From: Heligmosomoides polygyrus polygyrus
Taxonomy: Eukaryota; Nematoda; Chromadorea; Rhabditida; Heligmosomidae
Reading direction: 5' to 3'
NCBI GenBank assembly: GCA_947396885.1
Contig: OX377201.1
Span: 70,096,983 to 70,160,982, forward strand
Length of the DNA stretch: 64,000 nt
Shown one piece after another: positions 45,701-57,700 of the stretch. Each line of letters starts with the position of its first letter. Positions within the stretch are counted from its first letter, which is position 1. The notes under the pieces were generated by a model that saw only the letters and a list, made by a program, of their open reading frames with translations, was not told the DNA's origin and did no database searches. The position numbers and the translations under genes are program-made.

Positions 45701-48700
45701 AGCCGACCAACCACGTATTTCACTTCCGTAGTAAATAAAGCCTAAATCACAATACAATAAGCAGAGCACAACGTACAAAAAGAGCAAAGCGTAAGAACTA
45801 AGTGTACGAAGCACTCACAGTATGAAGAAATCAAGATAACCAGAACGCAAGATCCTACTATCCAGACCGCCACCAGAGCGGGCAGACTGGCCAACACAGC
45901 AAAAACAGTGGTGAACGTCATGGTGACAATAATGCAAAACAATGTGATGTAGAAGAAGATGAGCATCGACATGCTGAAAAGCAGAAAATATTCCATTACT
46001 ACCTTGTGAAACGCATTAAACATTTCTGCTTTCCTTCCTTTTAAATCGGAAGCTAGAAGGTACACAGCAACTTCGGAAGCACTATGTAAGAATGAAGGCG
46101 GGCACAATGCATGCGTTTTATTTCGCCAGACCAATTAGGTTTTTGGATGAAAACTTAGTTGCGGAACTGTGAAAGACCCATTACCATTTTCAGGTGGAAT
46201 TGGAGACTTTTCTCAAACCAAACTCGACACTTTTCAAATTAAATTGTGCAGTTTTCAAACCAAATTGGAGACTCTTACAAGTAAGCTTGACGAGTTTGAC
46301 GTCAAACTGAACATTGTTCAAATTTAAACGAGCGTCTTCCAGATTAAACTAAGGACTCTCCAACACAGTGATTTCGTTTTCTTTTTAAGGAAAATTTTGT
46401 AAACATTTGAACATCTTCGATTCATCTGCCCCAATAAGTGAGTACAGTGATGAAATTTTATTTAAGTTTTCATTTCTAAAGAAAAAATGAATTGAACTTT
46501 GTTTTAAAGCGCGCAAAGGCAGCAATGTTTAGTATTTTGAACAAGGAGATCGCACAATGTGCTCAACTAGACCGTCGCGATTTTTGTTTAAGTGATAGTG
46601 CTGCTTACTCGAAACAGCGGTGCGAGTATGTGTTTTGGGTGAAGGACGATCTGCCTGAACTCACAAACACTGCGGGCAGTTAGCGCCGACCTGCGCCGAG
46701 ACATCGGCCGCTTCGCGATGAGCCAAAGTAGTTCTCGCTGTGGAGGCGATGACTTCCTACCGAACCACGGGAGCTCACAGGTCGACCAGATTTCGCGTAA
46801 CTACAATTGGTAGAGGGCTGGAAGGCTTAGAGGGCTTGCCGTGGCAGTCGAAAGATTCGGACTGATTTGAACCCACCATCTCCTGTACTTGAATTTCGAG
46901 CTCTATCGAATAAGTAGGCAAAGATCCTGCCTCAACAACCCTTAAGGCGTTGCTTATTTCTGTTGAATATCGGTTTTGGTTTATATCAGCATTAACTGCG
47001 AAGCATGTTTCCTCGCCAAAATGGCACGAAGAATCCAATTACAGACCCCTCTCGTTATAACGCGTTTGAAGAGACCGGAGAAAATCCTCATTATAACGGG
47101 AGTCGCGTCCTAAGCGGAGCTAACATTTTACACTCCATACGCGTAGAATTATCTAAAATCGCATTCAGTGACCAACTATTAGTGTAGCAATAACATGTGT
47201 GACCACGAAAAGAGTGTGAAGGCATAAACAACTTCAGATTATTAATGAAGCCCTGCCCTTAGAGATACTCCCTATTATATGCATAAGTATGTCAAACGTT
47301 TGTGAGCAATAACCGGAGTACCAGACGTAGGTTAGACATGATCAACAACAGAAATGTGCAATCTGGTGCTGCAAGATCATTTGTTGCGATCAAAACTCTT
47401 GCGCTAAGCGGGACGTGGATCCGCACCCCCTACCTTCAGCGCGGGGTGTTAGCCTATTATATTAACAGCGTTGGTAGCCCTCACATCCGCGGTATTCTCG
47501 TTACAACTCTCTACCATGAACAAGCAGCGCTGTTGCCGTAGCCCTGTCCGAAAAGCATAGGAGCAGCTACAAGTAGCGCATGGCACGATAGTTCTGATCT
47601 CAACAAAATTTCCTCCAACAGTACAGAACAACCTCTATACCGCCGCTCTAAACTTAGAATGTGTAGGGCATCGTTTTGAACAATTTGAGTGTCAGGCCGT
47701 TTCTGATAGAAGCAGTCTCCCAAGATACGGCAAATTCTAAAGACTACCGGGAGTCTTCCGTAGTGCTCGACATATTGCTATGAACACTTTTGTGAGCCGC
47801 GCATGCGCGAAAAACGTTGGTGTGCATCCAATACATTGTTTTACGGGTGCTGCTCGTGACTACGAACGAGTAACACAATGGCAGGTCTCATCGCTGACCC
47901 GGTCATCATCTAGCTCCTCTTCATTTTCTGTGTGGTACCGGAACTGAGCCGTGGTCACGTTATAACATTAGGCATTTTGAACTTTAACTCCTCTTAGAAC
48001 CGCGCTATAACGGGAGTAGCGTTATATCCGACGCGTCTTAACCGGAGTTCGTTTGTATTGGCGTAAAGGCAAGCTCTTCGGTCCCGAAGAAGATCTACGT
48101 TACATCGAGAGTTGCGCGTCTTGTCCGGAGGCATTATAAGGGGAGGGGCTGTACATAGACTTGAGACCCTTTAACAGAACTCTAAATGCAACAATTTCAA
48201 CATGAATCTCATAAGTATTTCGTAGCTGATTTTTCTATGGAACTTTATATCGCACAACATCACATCTTTCGAGACTAAGACTGAATAGGTTGTTCACCAA
48301 ATCTGATGTTACCAATAATAAATTTTATCTAACAATACTTCAAGTTGCACTATCGACCACAAGTACAGCAAATCTGGTCGATCTGAAGGCACCCATGGAT
48401 GGCTGGGTCATCAATGAATCCACAGCGAGGGCTACCTTGGATCATCGCGAAGCGGCGGGTGTCACAGCGCGAATCGACGCTAACTGCTCCACTGGCACTG
48501 TCCGCGTTCTTTGCCCTCGCCGCTTTCAGGCAGATCCCTCCCCCCCCCCCCCCCTCCCATGTGTTTTTATGAGTGTACTTGTTGTACCGTTTACATTTGT
48601 GTCGCCCCATGCTAACAATTTTTGCAATCAATCAATAAAAATTGCGACGATCTAGTCGAATGCATGGCGCGATCTCTTATTTTAATACACTAAATGGTTG

Positions 48701-51700
48701 TTGCTTTCCTGCGCCTTATAAAAAAATAATGTAGCAAAAATTAATGTCGTCATAAAAATAGAAAATAAAATTACAAACATTTGTTCTTGGAACTAGTGAA
48801 TTTTGAAATCTTAAAAAAAATTCAAAAATGTTTAAACTTCAAAAAATATACTAAATTTTCCTTGACTCTGACAAAAATGCGGGTTTTGCAAGTGCTGCGC
48901 GCGTGAAACAATCGACCAGCTGGCGCGCATTTATGCTGCGTATTGCCTATGAAGTCGATTTTGCCGATCCAACAGCATGGGCTAGATTGTGCCGCAAAGC
49001 GACAATAGTTGAGAATAGCTTCTTAAAACTTTAGATGAGGGATGTGCAGTTTTCGTTTTCCATGATCGAAATTCGGTTCACGGGCATTTCTAGTCAATCT
49101 GTTCGATGCTTAGTGCCCTGACATTCTGAACCTAATTTTATTTGAAAAGTGTCAAATTTGACGAGAAAATGTATTTCTTCGCTGCATACTGGTAAACTAA
49201 TAATGTTGCAGATCAAGGCACATTAAATGCATGTATTTTGCAATTGTTCCATATGTATATACAAGTATAGAACCGTGGTAGAGCATCCTGGAGAGGCACC
49301 AGAAACATCAGACTGAGTTCATTTCAAAACTCGTTGATCCAAAGACGACCAAGAACTCAGAATTTTGGAACAGATTTCTGACTTCGTGCTGCCTTGCTTG
49401 ACACGGTGGGCTTGGGATATCAAAAAAAAAAAAGATAAAATCCGCTGCCTTTCAAATGTGGAAAGCATTCAAAAGAAATGCGACTAGCCGTAACATCACA
49501 GTAAGTGGTAATGAGTCGCAAAGATCAGCGCAGGGCAAGTTTATGCATCAAAAAACCCTTAAATAGTACCCAAAAAGAATGGACGAGAAACATCGCGCGA
49601 AAACACAATAGCTAAGAAGAAACCAGAAGACAGAAAGAAAGGGGAAAAGTTAAAACGCTGCACACACTCACGTCAGGTGAGCTCCTTCAAGCCAATTTCG
49701 TGAAAAGCTATTCATTGAGTCCTTGAGTTTGGCCAGTAGAACGGACTTCCCCGATCCCCACTTCGCATACAGACCAACAGTGAGAGGCAGAGACAGTGAT
49801 GGTTCGCAAACTGAAAGACGCGTGCACACTTAGCCACAGCATCTTTCGGCAAGTTGATAGGACGTACCAATATCTGCCAGCACGTTACTGTAGACGTCAT
49901 ATCCCAGCATAGTGTCCATTTGCTGCTCTGCATCAATTGGTCCGAAAATCAGCGGAAGTATAGGCTGCGGGTTGGCCTGATCAATAGAGTACGGCGTCTG
50001 ACCTATCCGATTTGGTCGATACAGAAGCCGAGAGTCCGAGGGGTTAGCTGGAAAGCGGTACGATCATCGTCTGATCGAAATAGAGACTAGAGCTGAAATA
50101 TACAGCAGGATGGCGCCGTACCTAGTAAGGTCTGTGTAAGTCGACGACTTCTCGCTCTCAACGCAAGATGAAGAGCGTTGTCACCATTGTTATCTGCGGC
50201 CGCAATTTTCGCTCCCGACTTGACAAGTAGGTCGCATAGAGCAACATGCCTGCTTTTTACGGCCCGAAGCAAGGGTGTTTCTCCATCCTGAAAGAATTGT
50301 GGAAATTAATTAGGCAAAAGCATGTCAAAGTCTGCACTCCAATGAACTACGGATGAGGAGCAACAGTCCTTGATACTTGCAGGAGCATGCTTTTTCAAGG
50401 CCATTCCATGTTAACAATGTATTTGAACTCACAAATTAATTGAAAGTCGAGACAAAATTTCAAACGTGAAAGGAGAGTCTCCAAAGCATGACTAATTATT
50501 GCAACGTAAACCATTTCGCGTCGAACTAAACGCTTTTTAAATCAAATTTTGCGCTTTTCACGTCAAATTACACACTCTTCTAAGCTAGCATGAACTTTCG
50601 AAAACAAAGCAAGCTCTTCCAAATCGAAATGAACTTCTTTTACATGAAACTAGCGTCTCTCCAGAAAGATAAGTTTTTCTTGCTTTAAGAAAACTTTTGG
50701 TATGATTTCTTTAAAGTTTTAATTCACCTACCAAACGTGTGAACACATTGTGCTTGAAATTTTATAAAGGTCTCATTTTTTGAGGAAAAATAATGGTTTA
50801 CAGCTTATTTTGAAGAGCAGGAAGGCGTCCGTTTTATTATTCCAAAAAAAGATTGCGCCGTGCTCTCCCACACGACGCTGATTTTCATTCGATTGACAGC
50901 AAAATTAGTTTTTGCGTGAAGTTTCACGACTGTAAACGATGCAATAAAAAATATAAAGAATATCCTCATTTTGCTTTATGAACGCAACATTCACGTTATC
51001 AACCAAATAGAAGTCGAGACGAGCATTTTGAGTGCATTTCGCGATCTGTCCTTTAAGGCATTGCTGTGATTCAAAATGGAATTTTATTTACTATTTTTTG
51101 TCAAAGATAAAAATTTTATTTATTTATTTATTCAATTATTTCATACTATTCATTCCCATAGCTGAACTAAAAAAATTCTAAAAATTTTCCTTCAACAAAA
51201 AATTACTTCAAGCCTCATAGAGAGTCTGCAATTTAATCTGCAAGAAGGTCATTTCGACTTCGGAGAGTTTGCTTTGAATTCAAAACTCTTAGGGTAGCTT
51301 ATATTAGGTTGGAAAAAAAGTCTCTTCACACTTCGAATTTTTTTTACCCTTCCCCTTGTAAACGCACTAGCCAATGTTGATAGCTGATTTCGTAATCCTA
51401 TCACACTTGTCTACCGTTCGCACGCGGACACAGGTTAAGACTGTTCTTGTAATTCGTTATCCATCCAATCTTCCGGACTCAATGCCAGATCTACCTCATG
51501 GCCGTTTTCAGCACGGCATTCTTCATGAATTCATTAAAGGATCTATAGCACGTCAGGCAGCCGACCAAATTAACGATATATATGGCTTGGGATCTACTAC
51601 TCATCGCGCCTGTTATGAGTGGCTCGGAAAGTCTTTAAAGGGAGATTATTCACTGAGGGCAAAGCATGGTCAGGAAGGCCAACTGGATTGGACGACAGTG

Positions 51701-54700
51701 AACTACACCATCTTCTTCGTACCGATAGTTGGCGGACGACACGTCAGCTGGCAGAGAAGCTCGAAGTGTCTCATAGGATAGTAGGAATCCATCTGAAGAA
51801 TCTTGGCTTTCATGGAAATTTGGAGCTTGGATTCCACATGCCCTGTCAGACACTCAGAAAGGTCGACGGCTCTCCATCGCTGCTTCTCTTCTGTCCAGAT
51901 AAGGAAGAAAATCGTTTCTTCCGCGGATTGTGACAGGCGAAGAGTCCTGGGTTCTGTATGCCAACTTCCGAGGAAAAGGCAATGGGTACAAAAGGGAGAG
52001 AGCCCTAAGTCTGATCTTAAGCCCAATGTTCACGAAAGGAAGATTCTCTTGAGTGTTTGGTGGATATCAGAGGAGTGATTTATCGGCAAACTCTCAGAAG
52101 TGGAGAGACACTTACTGCTGTCACATACTGCGGCCAACTCCACAAAGTCGTCGCAACTCTCCAAGAAAACAGGCCGGAGAAGTCGAAGGTGATGATCCTG
52201 CATGACGATGCAAAACCACGTGTTGCAAGACTCACAAGAGAAACAATAAAGGGGATGGGCTGGGAGGTAATGCCACATCCACCGTATAGCCCTGATCTCG
52301 CCCCTACCGACTACCATCTCTCCCGTGCTCTCAAGCAAGAAATTGGAGAGAAATATTTTGGAACGGATGAAGACCTCAAAAATTGGATTTATCAATGGTT
52401 CGACTCCAGAACTGTAGTCTTTTAAGCGAGAGGAATTGGAAAATTACCCAGTCTTTGGAGAAGTGTAGTGGAACAAAATAGAGTTTATCTCAATTGATTT
52501 GACTTTGTAGTTGTGAAGTAATAAATCTTTGAAAAAAATGAAAAGACTTTTTTCCAACCTAATAAGAGTGTCCAATCCGAGGTGAAAATGGAATAACATT
52601 TAAAAAACACAAAAAACAAAAACATTTTTAAAAACAACAGTAAAAAACACAACAACAACAGTTTAGGACAGTAAAACGACAATGAGTAAACCTAAAGCTT
52701 GAGAAAAATGACTTGATATTCACAAGAAACAAGAATAAGCAGAACGCCCCGTAGGCTAAAAAACTATAGAAAATAAAATAAAAAATAAAAGAAAAATAGA
52801 AACAGAAAAGCAAAACAGAGAAAAGCAATATGCTTGTGGTTTTGCGACCTGCTAAAAAAACTCCAAAAATTACAATATCTCCTCGGATAACATTTTCAGC
52901 TTAATCACGACAACCATTTTTCTTCAAGCAATGCGGATTTTGTACTAGTGGAGCTGCCTTTAGAGCTAGCAAGCCTACTAAAAATAAATGGGTCAAATGG
53001 AAAGTAGACGAAAGATATCTGACCTTGTTCTTCAATTCGAGATTCGGCTTCCTCTCTAGTATAATGTAGACGATATCCATAAACGATTTATCAATCGCAA
53101 GATGCAACGCAGTCCGGTTCTCCTAGAAGTAACGTGGTGAGTCTACTTCCACTCGCAGCTTCGACTCAGAGGAAAAGGGAAGAGTGTGGACAGATGCATA
53201 CCGAGTCTCTTGCGTTCACATCAGCGAACTTCTCCAGCAAAAGTCGCACGATATTGGCGTTTCCACTACGAACAGCGCTCGTTAGAATCCAGTTGCCATA
53301 TCTAAACCAATACCTCTCCATGGTTTCTCTCCGTCTTAACTACGAATGCATAAGGCAAACGTTTTACAACGTAAAAACACAGCATTTGCTCCAAAAATCA
53401 AGAGGATAATCAAGATCACTTGACAACAAGAAGTCTACAGGATAAAAGCCGTTAACGAATAATTCACAATTTTTCTCAACGACTGCAATCCTAGGCGAAA
53501 TAAGAGCACTTACTTATCACACTGGTTGACGAAAGCACCCGAATTTATCAGAGATTCACAAATTTCCGCGTAGCCTTCTCGTGAAGCTATTCCTAGCGCC
53601 GATAGGCCATTCTAAACATGACTGAGAATTACTTCTGGAGCAATGCAATGCCCTTATTAGGCGGAAGGCAAGTACATATTGAAGCATTTCGAAGCGAAAT
53701 GCGTTCCCAAAAACAAAGCTGCTTGAAGAAATAGTGCGGTGGACGTGCTTTCGTAAATAGCAGGTAAATGGGAGAATAGCGTTCCTGTAAGCAGCAGATG
53801 GGCTCCATAAACGGCCTAGTTATCCCTCTGAAACTCGCATAACGCGACCTTAAGGGATGCTGATGTGAAGAATGCTGTAGGAATGAGGCTCGAAACTCCG
53901 AAACTCTCTACGAATTATAAGCAATACAAGCCGGCTTTCCGCTGGATAGCGACAAGTAAAGGGTGAAGGTTTGACCGTTTCTGTATTAAGGATAAACGAT
54001 TTACCTGATCTACGACGTTAGTATTGGGCTCTCTTGTTAAAATCAGGTCTACAACATTGAGATAATTCCCTTTCGTCGCTAACATCAATGCCGTTGATGA
54101 GCCCTGGAACCTCCCACATGAAACAGTGAAACAATGAAGCTGAGTCGATTCTCACCATTCCAACGGCATCTACTTCAGCGCCAGCGTTGAGTAGCATTTG
54201 TACGATAGGCAAATGTCCTTTTCGAGCAGCCCAGATGAGCGCGGTGCTTCCGAATTTGTCACACGCGTTTACCTAAAAGAAGATACTAAGTGATAAAAGG
54301 TTAGGAAGAATTCGAAAGATTGGGTGTCGCAGCAACAGTGTGGTGATATTAATGGTTCAGTTAGCAAGTAGCGAGCAGAGAAATTAGCAGCACTCCGAAC
54401 ACCTTCTTTGCTACATGTCTGTTTTCCCTTCACGCGGAAATGCAAAGATAAAAACACCCACAGGAAGAAGCATGAACTCAACTTAAGTTCTCCTTTGTAA
54501 CAGAACATTTCTCTTCGTATTCGGTTTTTTAGACGGAAAACCTTTTTTTTCAACGATGGAGCATTCCACGTTAACAACGTCGTGAATCTTGACATATCGC
54601 CGGAGAATTGAACCAGAACATCTTCATCTTTTGAACAAAGGCTGTAGGCGAACACATACACAGCTAAAGATTCCCGATGGAAACAGAAGTATATTGCTAA

Positions 54701-57700
54701 CAGAAGCATGTGTCGTGTGTTGCAGGGACCACATCTACTTATTCAATACACCACGGCCGAAAAAAATGAGCACGGCATTTCCTAACTAGCTAAAAGTGGC
54801 TTTATCTGACTCATGACACTATTGGCGATCGTAAATAATGTAGACTTTTAGCTTATTGGGAACGTGATATCCGATTTCAAGGCGTACAATTGCGGTCGGG
54901 CGGCAAAGCATATTCTAGGGCGAACATCCGCCTTTTATTTCAAACTATGATTTACAAGGAACTAGGCTTGGATGTGCTACAAATCAGTTATCACAAGTTC
55001 TCGACAAGTAAGCCGCTAAAAGCATCACTGGATTTTCGGCCATAGCTCAGTTCCAATTAATGCTCAACGAGACAAATATCGAAGATCCACTAGGCATCCA
55101 ACTGTGGAGAAGGCACTCCAAATGACTGAAGCAAAACGACAACCTCATAATCAGACGCACCTGTGCATCCGCTGCAAGCAGCTTCTCAACAACCGTGGTG
55201 AAACCGCGGCCTGACGCCACAATCAGTGGAGTTAAACCGTCTTCTTCATCGATTAAATTAACGTGAGCCTAAATGATACGACAGTAGACGACCGCAGGTA
55301 AAGCCGTAGCAAAAACATAAAATTTACTAACTCCATAGTTCAGAAGCAGGTCGACAACGTCTGGATGACATTTGTAAACGGCCCACATAAGGGGAGTCCA
55401 TCCTAGCTAAAACCACAACTCGATAATATTTGGCGGAATACTTACCATGTAAGGTAGCATTGGAAACAATAACTAACGTAATCGGGCTGGTCAACAGAAG
55501 CTCCATTTTCCAGGAGAATCTTGACCACTTCAGTGTGACCTTTGTGCGCCGCGTTCAGCAGTGCGCTCCATTCCTCCTGAACATGAACGCTTAATGGAGT
55601 TAGCTGTAAACGGAACGAAGTCAAACACACGTTATCTGTCTCGTCCACAACCTCCGCATCAAGGGCGAGTGCTTTAGCAGCCGCTACATTATTTGAACGT
55701 GCTGCAACGATGAGAAGGGTCTCTCCGGCCTATAATAGTAGTAGAGAACCATTCAGCACAGCCCAGCACACATGCAGCACATATTTTGAAGACAAGCAGC
55801 TGTGAGGAAGGTGGTTTGAAATATTCATAGAAGCTCCATAAAAGAACAGCTAGGCAAACTGCAAATTTTTTTTGTTAACTGTAACTGTCGGTTGTCCCAT
55901 TTGCAAGCACTCCCAATACCGTCCCTATTGGAAGCCCACACAGCGCGAAAAGAAGTCGTTTGTGGAAATGGGAGTTTGCGTCACAACAGCAGCCGACACT
56001 GCTGACATTTAGCTTTTTTACGTTCATTCTCAGCTGATACGGCTTTCCTATTGAGCCTCGAAGCCTACCCTAAGCAGGTTGGACGAGGTCTTCAGGGCGT
56101 CTTCTGAATCCCTACGTACGTTGAACGACGTCTTCAGGACGTCTTCTGAATCCCTACGCACGTTGGACGACGTCTAGCACAGGTCTTCTGAATCTTACTC
56201 ACGACGTCTAGCGCAGGTCTTCTGAATTCCTACGCAAGTTGGATGACATCTGCAGCACGTCTCCTGAATCCCTACGCTCTGCACTCAGTCCCCAATTCAT
56301 ACCCTGACGCGTTGCTCCTTGAATATCTCGTAAACTTGGACGATCAGCCGCCAAGGATATAGTTCGCCAGCAATCGCCCATGGTTAAGGTCAAACTAAGC
56401 CCGGCTGGCCTACGCCGCACTGAAGCAGACATCTTTTGGCTTCAGTCCCCCTCCCCGTGACGGACACGTGACATTACCCGATTATACATAGTAGGATGCT
56501 AACGAACAATAATAAGCTTCAATAACGGGAGATCGAGAAGTAGCCACGCCTATGTTCATCCCTTTAAAGCTGATGAGCAAATTTGGTTCAGTTGGAGCAT
56601 CACACTTTAGACGTGTTCCCGTATGTAATTTCAATTAAGATGTTTGCACAGCAAATCGATATCTACATTTCTTTGCGGCCATCACACCGCAAAGAAAAAC
56701 GATTGATTACAAGGTGAATGGGAGAAAGAGAACAAGAATCGAGGAGAAAAGAACACAAACAATATCGCCTGACGATTTCTTCTCAGTTGTTCATCATAAC
56801 GATACTTGCGGTGACATCACTGGCCGAACAGGTGCCCCTGTTTGACAGATAATAGGTCTTGACTCGAAAAAAGTTCTCATAAACAACAAGCAACTAATCA
56901 AACGAGTGCCAGTTCGAATAATGGAGCATTTTGTAACCGCTGTCCTTTGATCTGCTTACTCTACGAAGTAGTGAACGAGGGAAAGAATCACACTATTCGT
57001 TGTTATCATGGAAATTCGACCTATTTATCCAGTTATGCTAGAAATACAATAGTGAGTTCGTTCACTCAAGCCTTTTCTACAGAGTCGCAGAGCGAAATCG
57101 CGGTCGCGAACCATGCCGAGGCGGTCGCTCGTCAACTAAACTGGTTTTTCGCATGGTCGAACCAACGCCGCACCTCGGACACAAAACAATGTATGCTGTG
57201 GCTCGTTTACTCCGCTTCTAACGACAAGAATCATGTAAACATTAGTTTGATAAAGGAATACACAATGAAACTGAGTATTCAAAGCGCACCAAAGATAGGA
57301 AGGAGTGTCAAATAATCATAAAATTTCGCTTTTAGCGGTTAGATCTCGCAACGTCACTTCACTCTACTTTCCGCTAGCCGCAATCAATTTGAAGGAAATA
57401 CTTCAGCAGTCCATAGCACATACAAGCTTGTATATTTCTCTGAAAGGCGGTAGTAAATTCGTGTTTCTTTCAAGAACATAAAACAACGGATTTTTTCAGA
57501 GGGAAGTTAATGATAGGGCATAAAGAACGAAGTGCAATTTCCAATTTCTTCATGCGCTTCCCAAACCCTAAAGTTGAATGAAATGCCCACCTAAACCAGT
57601 AAAATCGATGAAGAGGAAAAATATAGGCAGGAGCAAAATAAGACGAGGAATCAAAAAAGTATAAACAGGATATAGAACAATATTTCCCGTTATCGGCCAT

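Larger units (their letters stand above)
50505..52595. repeat. Family X repeat, copy d, split by a mariner
   Basis: Left chain 50510-50690, middle 50690-51210, right chain 51215-51303 that resumes after the mariner at 52563 with 'agagtgtccaatccgagg'. Lies in the 2.7 kb intron between exons 53024-53122 and 50122-50287. Confidence 0.7.

Noticed and set aside
56947..57315. 122-codon plus-strand open frame in intron 1 of the Kidins220 gene
   Set aside because: No recognised domain and no splice or promoter context.
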